Shown one piece after another: positions 1 through 4,652 of a stretch of 5,164 bases of DNA. Every line of letters begins with the position of its first letter. Within the stretch, counting starts at the first letter, position 1. The translations under genes and the position numbers were made by a program. The stretch lies in the NCBI GenBank assembly GCA_014859805.1, contig JACUTN010000062.1, forward strand, positions 1 through 5,164, read 5' to 3'. The notes below the pieces were generated by a model. The model was not told the origin of the DNA, searched no databases, and worked only from the letters and a program-made list of their open reading frames with translations. This stretch comes from Candidatus Bathyarchaeota archaeon (GTDB taxonomy: Archaea; Thermoproteota; Bathyarchaeia; Bathyarchaeales; Bathycorpusculaceae).

Positions 1-1
1 C

Positions 2-118
2 CTATGGGGCATATCCCCAGAAACAACGTTCATTTACGGAACCTTAACAGGGTTCACAGCTTCAGGACTGCTTATAATCACTGCAAAAGAGAAGTCAGCA
101 ACCCACAATAACCACTAA
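2..118 (+). CDS. C-terminal end of a multi-span membrane protein, possibly an MFS transporter (5' part outside window)
   Basis: An open frame enters from the left edge and ends with TAA at 116-118, giving 38 residues. They begin LWGISPETTFIYGTLTG. A hydrophobic stretch rich in G, T, L and I (roughly residues 10-27) is followed by a short polar tail ending HNNH. This is what the last transmembrane helix and cytoplasmic tail of a transporter look like, and the PE-T-F-YG-L-G pattern resembles the final helix of major facilitator proteins. The family call is an inference from one helix only. The other + frame across this stretch is open but polar and histidine/asparagine-rich, so it was not chosen. 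Nothing can be said about its promoter or start. Confidence 0.5.
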   Translation, partial: LWGISPETTFIYGTLTGFTASGLLIITAKEKSATHNNH

Positions 119-535
119 AAAAGGCTGCGAATGACCAGACATCCAATACGAATTTCAAATTCAACTTCAAAATACTGATTCTGTTTTCTGAAACCAAATA
201 TTTACTAACCAGTACTATGAGCAGAGGCATAAGAATTGAAAACCCAAGACGAAAACACTCATAACAAAGCCTTATCCAAACTCCCCCAAATCAACACAAA
301 AAAACCACACGAAAATATAGAGTTCAGAATCATCAACGCGTTAGAAACTATTTCCCGAGAAGAAAGTAAAAAGGGAGCAAGCAAATCACTATACTTGACT
401 CGATACGAATAAACCACTACACGCAACCAGATGAAACACACATGCGCATGACGAATTCTTCCCGTCTTCAAATAGAGCTTCAATCCTAAACCAGTAAAAA
501 TATCCTCGCAATCTCCTTTTTCCTTGCCCTATTCA
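78..535 (-). pseudogene. Possible decayed or frameshifted membrane-protein gene; otherwise an empty region
   Basis: The 495 bases between the transporter end (118) and the next gene (614) hold no convincing intact gene. On the minus strand three open pieces follow each other in different frames. The first is a short basic piece, about 535-482, reading ELNRARKKEIARIFLLV before a stop. The second is 483-259, which can start at TTG and contains a hydrophobic helix ending in FFVLIWGSLDKALL. The third runs 230-78 from an ATG, 50 residues with two hydrophobic segments (LLIVLVSKYL near its start and WSFAAFFSGYCGLL near its end). The strand is T/G-rich, as in genes for membrane proteins. Its end would overlap the transporter gene tail-to-tail by 41 bases. 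One or two frameshifts would be needed to join the pieces, and the third frame is also partly open, so this may be chance. No tRNA, repeat array or clear regulatory RNA was seen here. Confidence 0.25.
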
Positions 536-613
536 ACTCCAAACACCAGTGAACACTGAAAAATTATGGGGGGTCTAAAATTTACTACGCGGAAACCTGC
601 TGAATTCCGTCAT

Positions 614-1180
614 TCATTTTCGCTTTCGAAATTCAAGTATCACTTCAGCACCTATTCTTGCAGCCACTGCACACACACTGGGACACTTGTCGAGGCCACC
701 ATCTTTGCGCCATGCTTCAGCATCTTCAGGATTGAAAAAATCGTAGTGTCTCCCAAAAAGCTTCTCTTGAATCTCGAAACACTTCACTGTTCCATGATTA
801 TTTTTAAATCTATCAAACACTTCTACCGCAACTTTCATCGCCCGCACATAACCTTCAGCATCATCCAGACGCTCAGCACCTGCAACCAAGCCAACTGCCA
901 TTACAGCACCTGTCAAAGCACCACATGTCTCGCCTCTACGAGCAACTCCCGCAGCGAGAGCTGTGCTAGCCTTCAAAACGGCTCTATACGCCTTGTCATC
1001 GTGTAGAAGATGGAGATGCTCTTGAAGTGCGGCAAGTACACAACGTGTACAGCCCTCGTATGTTCTATCGTTGTTGTAGGCAGTTTTTGCGATTCTGTCT
1101 AACATCTTTTCGGTTGAAGCAATCCCTTCGCTACGCGTATTGTGCCGTGCCGTTTCTTTCGGGTAATCATTTGAACACAT
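614..1180 (-). CDS. C_GCAxxG_C_C family putative redox-active protein
   Basis: This 188-residue soluble protein belongs to the cysteine-rich family named after its C-GCAxxG-C-C pattern (Pfam PF09719 type). Its biochemical role is not established; binding of a metal or redox cofactor by the cysteines is the usual suggestion. The hallmark is the segment GETCGALTGAVMAVGL, with Cys86 inside a glycine/alanine-rich helix start. Further cysteines are Cys44 and Cys47 (a CxxC pair before a helix, near EGCTRCVLAAL), Cys134, and Cys166 and Cys170 near the C-terminus; Cys2 is at the very start. Length is normal for the family. The start at 1178-1180 is supported by a GGTGAG Shine-Dalgarno site five bases upstream. 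The gene lies 53 bases after the aldolase stop on the same strand with no clear TATA box between, so it is probably the second gene of a two-gene unit. A functional link to the aldolase is inferred from position only. Confidence 0.88.
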   Translation of the reverse strand: MCSNDYPKETARHNTRSEGIASTEKMLDRIAKTAYNNDRTYEGCTRCVLAALQEHLHLLHDDKAYRAVLKASTALAAGVARRGETCGALTGAVMAVGLVAGAERLDDAEGYVRAMKVAVEVFDRFKNNHGTVKCFEIQEKLFGRHYDFFNPEDAEAWRKDGGLDKCPSVCAVAARIGAEVILEFRKRK

Positions 1181-1185
1181 AATGT

Positions 1186-1191
1186 CTCACC
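1186..1191 (-). promoter_or_regulatory. Shine-Dalgarno site GGTGAG for the C_GCAxxG_C_C gene
   Basis: Read on the minus strand the bases are GGTGAG, followed by ACATT and the ATG. The site matches the GGAGGTGAT complement of the archaeal 16S rRNA tail and fixes the start at 1180 rather than at the internal Met26. Use of an SD here fits an internal operon gene. Confidence 0.75.
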
Positions 1192-1233
1192 ACTAATTTT
1201 GTCTCGTCGTCTGACTGCAAAGCTTTCCAGCGT

Positions 1234-2079
1234 TTATTTCGCTGTATATTTCTTTAAGCCTTTCTTCAGTGTATTCACATAGTGTTTAGCACCTTGCATG
1301 AGCAGAGTTGCATCATTCACCATGAACAAGTGAGATCTTCCTTTCGGAAGCCATCTCTTCACGTTCTCAACGATATCCTCTGCAGCCACGCCGACACTGA
1401 ATCTAACGGGTATTCCTCTCTTCTTGCATTCAACACAGATCTTCGCAACAGCTTTCTCAATAACAGGGTCATCCCTCCCAGCCCGCGGTGTGAAAGGAAC
1501 ACCATAAGAGAACGCCATATCCATCTTGCCTATAAAAACAAAATCTATCCCTTCGACTGAAAGAATTTCCTCAATATTATCAACGCCTTCTTTGTCCTCT
1601 ATCATCAGTCCAACTAACGTCTCCTCATTCACCCGCTTGAAATACTCAGTCCAGCTCTCATAATCAAGCTTTGGAAGCCCGTAGGCGGGTTCAAAACCAC
1701 GCTTGCCGAAAGGAGTCTCTGGAGTGCGATATTTCGTTAATTCCACAGCCCTTGTTGCATCTTGCTTCATCTTTATATGTGGGAAAACAATCCCGCTGGC
1801 ACCAGCATCAAGAACCCGATTAACAAAAACTGCATCAAGTCCAGGTACTCGACATAAAGCAATTAAACCAGCAAGCCGAGCCTCTCTTATCAGTTGCGCA
1901 AAAGTTTCAACCTCAAGAACTCCATGTTCAAAGTCAAAATACACATAGTCAAAACCAAGTTTGCTCGCAACTTCGATTGACGGATTTCCCATACCAACTC
2001 TTAAACTCATAGATAATACTAGGTCATCTCTTTTCATTTTTTCTAAAATGTCTTTCCCTGTCACAGACATCACTGACAT
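1234..2079 (-). CDS. HpcH/HpaI family class II aldolase (2-oxo acid aldolase)
   Basis: This 281-residue TIM-barrel enzyme is of the HpcH/HpaI aldolase/citrate lyase type. The family uses a divalent metal to add or release pyruvate from 2-oxo-hydroxy acids such as 4-hydroxy-2-oxoheptanedioate or 2-dehydro-3-deoxy sugar acids. Landmarks in order: VGMGNPSIEVASKLGFDYVY near 28-47; FDFEHG with His52, the likely catalytic base; CRVPG with Arg77, which should bind the pyruvate carboxylate; DAGASGIVFPHI near 91-102; MIEDKEG with Glu161; and IGKMD with Asp187. Glu161 and Asp187 are the expected metal ligands, equivalent to Glu149 and Asp175 of E. coli HpaI. The usual GP-x-DLS loop is here GKMDMAFS, which may affect substrate choice, so no substrate is assigned. 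The ATG at 2079 has no SD, but a TATA box lies 25 bases upstream, so the messenger is probably leaderless. Met4 is an alternative start. It heads a unit with the downstream redox protein. Confidence 0.9.
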   Translation of the reverse strand: MSVMSVTGKDILEKMKRDDLVLSMSLRVGMGNPSIEVASKLGFDYVYFDFEHGVLEVETFAQLIREARLAGLIALCRVPGLDAVFVNRVLDAGASGIVFPHIKMKQDATRAVELTKYRTPETPFGKRGFEPAYGLPKLDYESWTEYFKRVNEETLVGLMIEDKEGVDNIEEILSVEGIDFVFIGKMDMAFSYGVPFTPRAGRDDPVIEKAVAKICVECKKRGIPVRFSVGVAAEDIVENVKRWLPKGRSHLFMVNDATLLMQGAKHYVNTLKKGLKKYTAK

Positions 2080-2098
2080 TGCATTCTAATTAGGGCAC

Positions 2099-2111
2099 TA
2101 TTTTATACTTT
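2099..2111 (-). promoter_or_regulatory. TATA-box promoter of the aldolase unit, predicted leaderless
   Basis: On the minus strand this reads AAAGTATAAAATA, close to the archaeal TATA consensus, with an A/C-rich BRE-like stretch before it. The centre of TATAAAA (about 2104) is 25 bases before the A of the aldolase ATG at 2079, the normal archaeal distance from TATA box to transcription start. Transcription would therefore begin at or within a base or two of the start codon, agreeing with the lack of an SD. Confidence 0.7.
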
Positions 2112-2144
2112 GCGCGTGACTTGCTGTTTTCATCTAATATTTCT

Positions 2145-2151
2145 GTATAAT
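2145..2151 (+). promoter_or_regulatory. Possible TATA box for the coiled-coil gene
   Basis: The bases GTATAAT lie in the 102-base gap shared with the divergent aldolase promoter. A start about 25 bases on (near 2173) would give a leader of about 9 bases to the ATG at 2182, or about 48 to the TTG at 2221. A second AT-rich stretch around 2173-2183 (ACTTAATTATG) could serve instead and would place the start just before the SD at 2209. Confidence 0.35.
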
Positions 2152-2181
2152 GAATTCAGATTCTGCCTTCATAACTTAATT

Positions 2182-2613
2182 ATGTTCGTAACAAACAAAA
2201 TAAACCCTGGTGAGAAAAGTTTGGCATTGTCGATAGAAACTGAAGACCTTCAAAAGAAAAAGGAAGAATTGGAAAACGAGTTCCAGTCACTAACGGAAAA
2301 AGAGAAAACTCTGAAAGAAAACGTAAAAACACTTGAAGTTAACGTAGCAATTCAAAAGCTAGAAGAAAAGATCAAGGTAAAACGTGAAGCTGTGGAAAAG
2401 CTGGAATCTAAGAAAAGCGACCTAGAAAAAGAATTAAACGAACCAGAAACTTCCAAAATAACCGAGGAACAAGAACCTGAAGGCATGGAGGAAGTTGAAG
2501 AAGAACAAAAAGCGGATCTAGTCGTAACCGTGGCTCCTGTTGAAGACGAAGAGCTTGCACAATCGCAAGAACAACATAAAGAAGAGGAAAAAAAGAAACG
2601 CAGATTTTTCTAA
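2182..2613 (+). CDS. Hypothetical charged coiled-coil protein
   Basis: The function is not recognised. From the ATG at 2182 the product is 143 residues. Residues about 21-88 are almost pure Lys/Glu/Leu with heptad-like spacing (for example DLQKKKEELENEF and LEEKIKVKREAVEKLESKK), which predicts a long coiled coil. Residues about 89-135 are very acidic and low in complexity, with a short hydrophobic island VVTVAPV near 114-120. The tail is basic and ends KKKRRFF. There are no cysteines, membrane segments or signal peptide. A more upstream TTG (2110) would add 24 odd residues and run into the aldolase promoter, so it was not used. An alternative start is TTG at 2221, preceded by GGTGAG at 2209-2214; it would give 130 residues and still contain the whole coil. 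It lies just before the LSm/eL37 operon on the same strand but is separated from it by a T-run and that operon's own promoter. Confidence 0.72.
   Translation: MFVTNKINPGEKSLALSIETEDLQKKKEELENEFQSLTEKEKTLKENVKTLEVNVAIQKLEEKIKVKREAVEKLESKKSDLEKELNEPETSKITEEQEPEGMEEVEEEQKADLVVTVAPVEDEELAQSQEQHKEEEKKKRRFF
2209..2214 (+). promoter_or_regulatory. Shine-Dalgarno-like GGTGAG suggesting a TTG start at 2221
   Basis: GGTGAG is followed by six bases (AAAAGT) and an in-frame TTG at 2221. The same hexamer serves the gene starting at 1180. If used, the coiled-coil protein begins 13 residues later than the ATG start. It could also be a chance match in coding sequence. Confidence 0.45.
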
Positions 2614-2650
2614 GCATAATAAAGAACAAGCCCCACGCACTATCCTCGAT

Positions 2651-2657
2651 ATTTTTT
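2651..2657 (+). terminator. Probable T-run terminator after the coiled-coil gene
   Basis: The run ATTTTTT sits 38 bases past the coiled-coil stop and before the next promoter. Archaeal RNA polymerase stops at such T-runs without needing a hairpin. The last T overlaps the first base of the inverted repeat at 2657-2677. Confidence 0.5.
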
Positions 2658-2677
2658 GACACAGTACTTCTGTGTCA
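2657..2677. repeat. Perfect 8-bp inverted repeat abutting the LSm-eL37 promoter
   Basis: The arms are TGACACAG (2657-2664) and CTGTGTCA (2670-2677), separated by the five bases TACTT. The right arm ends one base before the GATAGG that leads into the TATA box. A third, near-complete copy of the half-site (GACACAG) lies at 2713-2719, at the predicted transcription start. The size and two-fold symmetry are those of a binding site for a dimeric transcription factor. It is not a typical terminator because it follows rather than precedes the T-run. Confidence 0.6.
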
Positions 2678-2690
2678 GATAGGTTTAAAT
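2678..2690 (+). promoter_or_regulatory. BRE/TATA promoter of the LSm-eL37 operon
   Basis: GATAGG followed by TTTAAAT gives a BRE-like and TATA-like pair. Its centre (about 2687) predicts transcription from about 2712, leaving a leader of roughly 28 bases that includes the GAGGG ribosome site at 2729-2733. A second TATA-like stretch, TATAAAA at 2705-2711, would start transcription near 2733 and cut into that ribosome site, so it is less likely to be the main one. The same GATAGGTTT occurs before uS10. Confidence 0.6.
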
Positions 2691-2739
2691 CGTATAAGTT
2701 TAAGTATAAAAAGACACAGATATACTGCGAGGGTCTGAA

Positions 2740-2967
2740 ATGAGCGAAATGACAACCGAAATCCTTGAGCAAAACCTTGGAAAAATGGTAATTGTGAGAT
2801 TGAAAGGTGGAAAAGGTTTGCGTGGAAGACTGAAGGGGTTTGACCAGCATCTGAACCTGGTTTTAGAGGAAACTGAAGACACAACGAACGTTGAAGATGT
2901 GAAGAAGCTAGGATTAATAATAGTTCGCGGAGACAATGTTGTTCTGATTTCACCTCCGCCAAGGTGA
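2740..2967 (+). CDS. Archaeal Sm-like RNA-binding protein (SmAP/LSm)
   Basis: This 75-residue protein is the archaeal relative of the eukaryotic Sm/LSm ring proteins. Such proteins form heptamers that bind U-rich RNA and act in RNA processing and turnover in the cytoplasm. The Sm1 motif runs about residues 14-47, with VRLKGGKGLRGRLKGFDQHL followed by NLVLEE. The Sm2 motif is LGLIIVRGDNVVLISP near 57-72. His37, Asn39 and Arg63 match the uridine-binding residues known from Archaeoglobus Sm1. Length is standard. The ATG at 2740 has GAGGG six bases upstream; Met4 is a less likely start. Its stop TGA (2965-2967) lies inside the ribosome-binding region of eL37, so the two are probably translationally coupled. 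LSm next to eL37 is a common archaeal arrangement and points to joint control of RNA handling and ribosome production. Confidence 0.97.
   Translation: MSEMTTEILEQNLGKMVIVRLKGGKGLRGRLKGFDQHLNLVLEETEDTTNVEDVKKLGLIIVRGDNVVLISPPPR
2963..2967 (+). promoter_or_regulatory. Shine-Dalgarno site GGTGA that decides the eL37 start
   Basis: GGTGA overlaps the LSm stop codon and is followed by AAATT and TTG at 2973. The alternative GTG at 2964 lies inside this site, so it cannot use it. This favours the TTG as the true start. Confidence 0.7.
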
Positions 2968-2972
2968 AAATT

Positions 2973-3161
2973 TTGGGGAAAGGAACGCCATCTTTTGGTA
3001 AACGCGCTGGGAAGACTCTTCACATACGGTGTAGAAGATGCGGAAAAAGAGCGTATAATGTTTCAAAGAGGCGATGTGGAGCATGTGGTTATGGAAAAAC
3101 AGCAACTGTCAATAGATATTCTTGGAGAACTAGAAATCTTCGTAGGGAGAGAACCAGTTAA
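2973..3161 (+). CDS. rpl37e: Large-subunit ribosomal protein eL37 (L37e)
   Basis: This is a small zinc-ribbon protein of the 50S subunit, found in archaea and eukaryotes. From the TTG at 2973 it has 62 residues and begins MGKGTPSFGKR, the standard N-terminus of the family. The zinc-binding cysteines are Cys20 and Cys23 (IRCRRCGKRAY) and Cys35 and Cys38 (RRCGACGYG). The rest is arginine/lysine-rich for 23S rRNA contact, including the conserved RYSWRTRNLRR. A GTG at 2964 would add three residues (MKI) not expected in the family and would overlap the LSm stop by four bases; the SD spacing also favours TTG. It is the second gene of the LSm operon. It ends 10 bases before the stop of the convergent gene at 3172, so the two 3' ends are packed together and messengers may overlap. 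Confidence 0.95.
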   Translation: MGKGTPSFGKRAGKTLHIRCRRCGKRAYNVSKRRCGACGYGKTATVNRYSWRTRNLRRERTS

Positions 3162-3171
3162 GTTTTGCAGT

Positions 3172-3783
3172 TTATTGTGAATGTTGGTAGTAGCCCTTAT
3201 CAACTTTGACGAAGATTAATGGCCCTTTGCTTCGAGCTAATTCTCTGGCTTTTCTCAAAGAATTGTTGACAACACTTATTACGTGTTCCTTTTCGTTAGT
3301 GTATTTCTTTTTGTTTCGACCTATCTCCATTTTTAGAAGGTTCTCGGCAAGGATTGATGTGCCGCAAATTTCGCCATTCTTAACAAGTGTAGACGTGACT
3401 ATTTCTTGCATTTCCGTGCGGTCTGCAAGTTTTCTCCATAGTGGCTCTGCTTTGTTAAGAATTCTTGTAACTTTGTTCCATCTTTTGGCTTTGTCTTTGC
3501 CTATTAAAAGCTTTACCCGTTCTTTCCATTTCTTAAGCCATATTCCAGTCCACAAATTTATAAATTCTTCCAGTTCATCTGGGTTTTCGCTATGGAATTC
3601 TTCTAGTTTGTCTACGAGTTCACATTCATTTGCCTCTTTTCCAACAAGGTCCCAGTGAACTTTAAGATAATTTGTTAAGTCTTGGCATGCTATCTGGAGA
3701 ACTTTGCGGTCCGAACCAAAAATATCCAACATTGGATTTTTGCTTTTCAGTTTTTCTGACAACAGTATTTCAATGAAATTCAT
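3172..3783 (-). CDS. Hypothetical protein, helical and tryptophan-rich
   Basis: The 203-residue product is not recognised. It looks soluble and mostly helical, highly charged (many Lys and Glu) with no signal peptide or membrane segment. It carries six tryptophans at about 44, 78, 82, 86, 102 and 116; the cluster LWTGIWLKKWKERV around 77-90 suggests an amphipathic helix with a packed aromatic face. Cysteines at 33, 54 and 140 form no obvious metal site. The C-terminus NSLRKARELARSKGPLIFVK (about 174-193), followed by VDKGYYQHSQ, switches from helix to a short strand. The ATG at 3781-3783 is preceded by GGAG six bases upstream, supporting the start. It lies 147 bases after the phosphatase gene on the same strand, with AT-rich possible promoters between, so it may be separately expressed. 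It is convergent with eL37. The opposite-strand open frame across it is judged a shadow. Confidence 0.78.
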   Translation of the reverse strand: MNFIEILLSEKLKSKNPMLDIFGSDRKVLQIACQDLTNYLKVHWDLVGKEANECELVDKLEEFHSENPDELEEFINLWTGIWLKKWKERVKLLIGKDKAKRWNKVTRILNKAEPLWRKLADRTEMQEIVTSTLVKNGEICGTSILAENLLKMEIGRNKKKYTNEKEHVISVVNNSLRKARELARSKGPLIFVKVDKGYYQHSQ

Positions 3784-3789
3784 CAGTTA

Positions 3790-3832
3790 CTCCAGCCTCG
3801 AAGCCTTCTCCACCTAAAATCTAAGGCTGAGG
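3790..3832 (-). promoter_or_regulatory. Leader of the 203-residue protein gene with SD and possible alternative hairpins
   Basis: The SD is GGAG at 3793-3790 (minus strand), six bases before the ATG. Upstream, CAGCCT (3829-3824) can pair with AGGCTG (3798-3793), extended by two pairs across a bulge, which would bury the SD. The overlapping AGCCTT (3828-3823) can instead pair with AAGGCT (3807-3802), leaving the SD free. This matters only if transcription starts upstream of 3832, which is unknown. Confidence 0.35.
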
Positions 3833-3930
3833 TTTTAATTAAGCTTTATTTATGGTTGCTTCTATAACATTTTTAGATATTTTTTAGCCATATTATACAT
3901 TCAAGAATATTCTGAAGCCCATTTCAAAGT

Positions 3931-4596
3931 CTATTCAAGAAAATCTGGAAGTTCGTTGACGCTTTTTAAAATCAAATACGGTTTCTCCATTTCTAATTCT
4001 TCTCTTGTGAATATTCCGGACAAGACGGCAACTGTTTTAGCTCCAACGTCTCTACCAGATCTCACATCCACGACGGAATCACCTACAACAGCACATTCGC
4101 TTGTCTGAATGCCTAACTGCCTTGCACACTTTGTTAGAGCTTCTGGAGACGGTTTCGGCTGGGAAGTGTCTAACGCCGTTACTACAACTTGAAAATAATC
4201 AGCCAAACCGAATTTTTCCAGTTCTTTAATGACTTTTTCTTTCGGAACATGACGCATTGTCATGAGCGCCAGCTTCGCCTTTTGAGAAAGTTTTTTCAGG
4301 GTTTCTGAAACGTTGGGCATTGGTTTTGTCTTTGTAGCTGTTACCTTATAATATGATTTGAGATAGGCATCTAAGAACTTCTGCATATCAATTCCCTTTA
4401 TCATGTTGTTTATTGAAAGGTTTTGTTCAAGTCTCCTTGGGATTTCTGTTGTTATTTTGATGTCAACTTTTTCTTGTCCTATCGCTGCAAAAGCAGCCTT
4501 TGCAGCTTCTATGTATGCTTCTCTTGAGTCAACTATTGTACCATCTAGATCCAGAATTATTCCCTTTACTTTCAACTTTGGTTTTTCCATTTTCAT
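3931..4596 (-). CDS. HAD-superfamily phosphatase (subfamily I, phosphoglycolate-phosphatase-like)
   Basis: This 221-residue cytoplasmic hydrolase has all four HAD motifs. Motif I is LDLDGTIVDS with nucleophile Asp16 and acid/base Asp18. Motif II is LALMTMRH with Thr113. Motif III is the lysine of QPKPSPE, Lys148. Motif IV is VVGDSVVDVRSG with Asp173 and Asp177 for magnesium. A helical C1 cap of about 80 residues lies between motifs I and II, and the layout resembles phosphoglycolate phosphatase and beta-phosphoglucomutase relatives. The substrate cannot be told. Motif II has Met where many relatives have Asn, a mild oddity. The start at 4596 (ATG) has no clear SD; Met3 at 4590 is equally possible, and a TTATAA stretch around 4619-4624 (minus) could give a nearly leaderless transcript. 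The gene is divergent from uS10 across a 108-base gap. The 203-residue protein follows it on the same strand. Confidence 0.92.
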   Translation of the reverse strand: MKMEKPKLKVKGIILDLDGTIVDSREAYIEAAKAAFAAIGQEKVDIKITTEIPRRLEQNLSINNMIKGIDMQKFLDAYLKSYYKVTATKTKPMPNVSETLKKLSQKAKLALMTMRHVPKEKVIKELEKFGLADYFQVVVTALDTSQPKPSPEALTKCARQLGIQTSECAVVGDSVVDVRSGRDVGAKTVAVLSGIFTREELEMEKPYLILKSVNELPDFLE

Positions 4597-4634
4597 TCTT
4601 TAACGCATGTGGCACTTGTTATAACTCTTGTTTC

Positions 4635-4647
4635 GATAGGTTTTTAT
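4635..4647 (+). promoter_or_regulatory. BRE/TATA promoter of uS10
   Basis: GATAGG followed by TTTTTAT resembles the promoter of the LSm-eL37 operon, sharing GATAGGTTT exactly. Its centre near 4644 predicts a transcription start near 4669 and a leader of about 36 bases to the ATG at 4705. The reverse strand of the same AT-rich stretch (AAATAAAAACC) could also serve the divergent phosphatase gene. Confidence 0.5.
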
Positions 4648-4652
4648 TTGTG

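Noticed and set aside
5..19. Small palindrome TGGGG-CATAT-CCCCA at the left edge
   Set aside because: It has only 5-bp arms inside coding sequence with no T-run or regulatory context.
259..483. 74-residue minus-strand frame as an intact gene
   Set aside because: It needs a TTG start without SD and ends abruptly after one hydrophobic helix; it is kept only as part of a possible decayed gene.
566..1006. Long + strand open frame opposite the C_GCAxxG_C_C gene
   Set aside because: It is antisense to a gene with a recognisable family, a good SD and sensible composition; its own translation is Ser/Thr/Cys/His-rich with no motif.
1282..1948. Two + strand frames opposite the aldolase gene, and a similar one at 4403-4603 opposite the phosphatase
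   Set aside because: Each is antisense to an enzyme gene with intact catalytic motifs.
2110..2181. TTG-started N-terminal extension of the coiled-coil protein
   Set aside because: The 24 extra residues are unlike the rest, lack an SD and overlap the divergent aldolase promoter.
2408..3023. Three overlapping minus-strand frames opposite the coiled-coil, LSm and eL37 genes
   Set aside because: They are shadows of confident + strand genes in other frames, with leucine/phenylalanine/serine-rich translations typical of antisense reading.
2995..3180. Second + strand frame within eL37
   Set aside because: It overlaps eL37 out of frame; eL37 has complete zinc-ribbon and rRNA-binding motifs.
3206..3658. 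150-residue + strand frame opposite the orphan 203-residue gene
   Set aside because: It is extremely Ser/Phe/Leu-rich, as expected for the reverse of a Lys/Glu-rich gene, and has no SD or promoter advantage.
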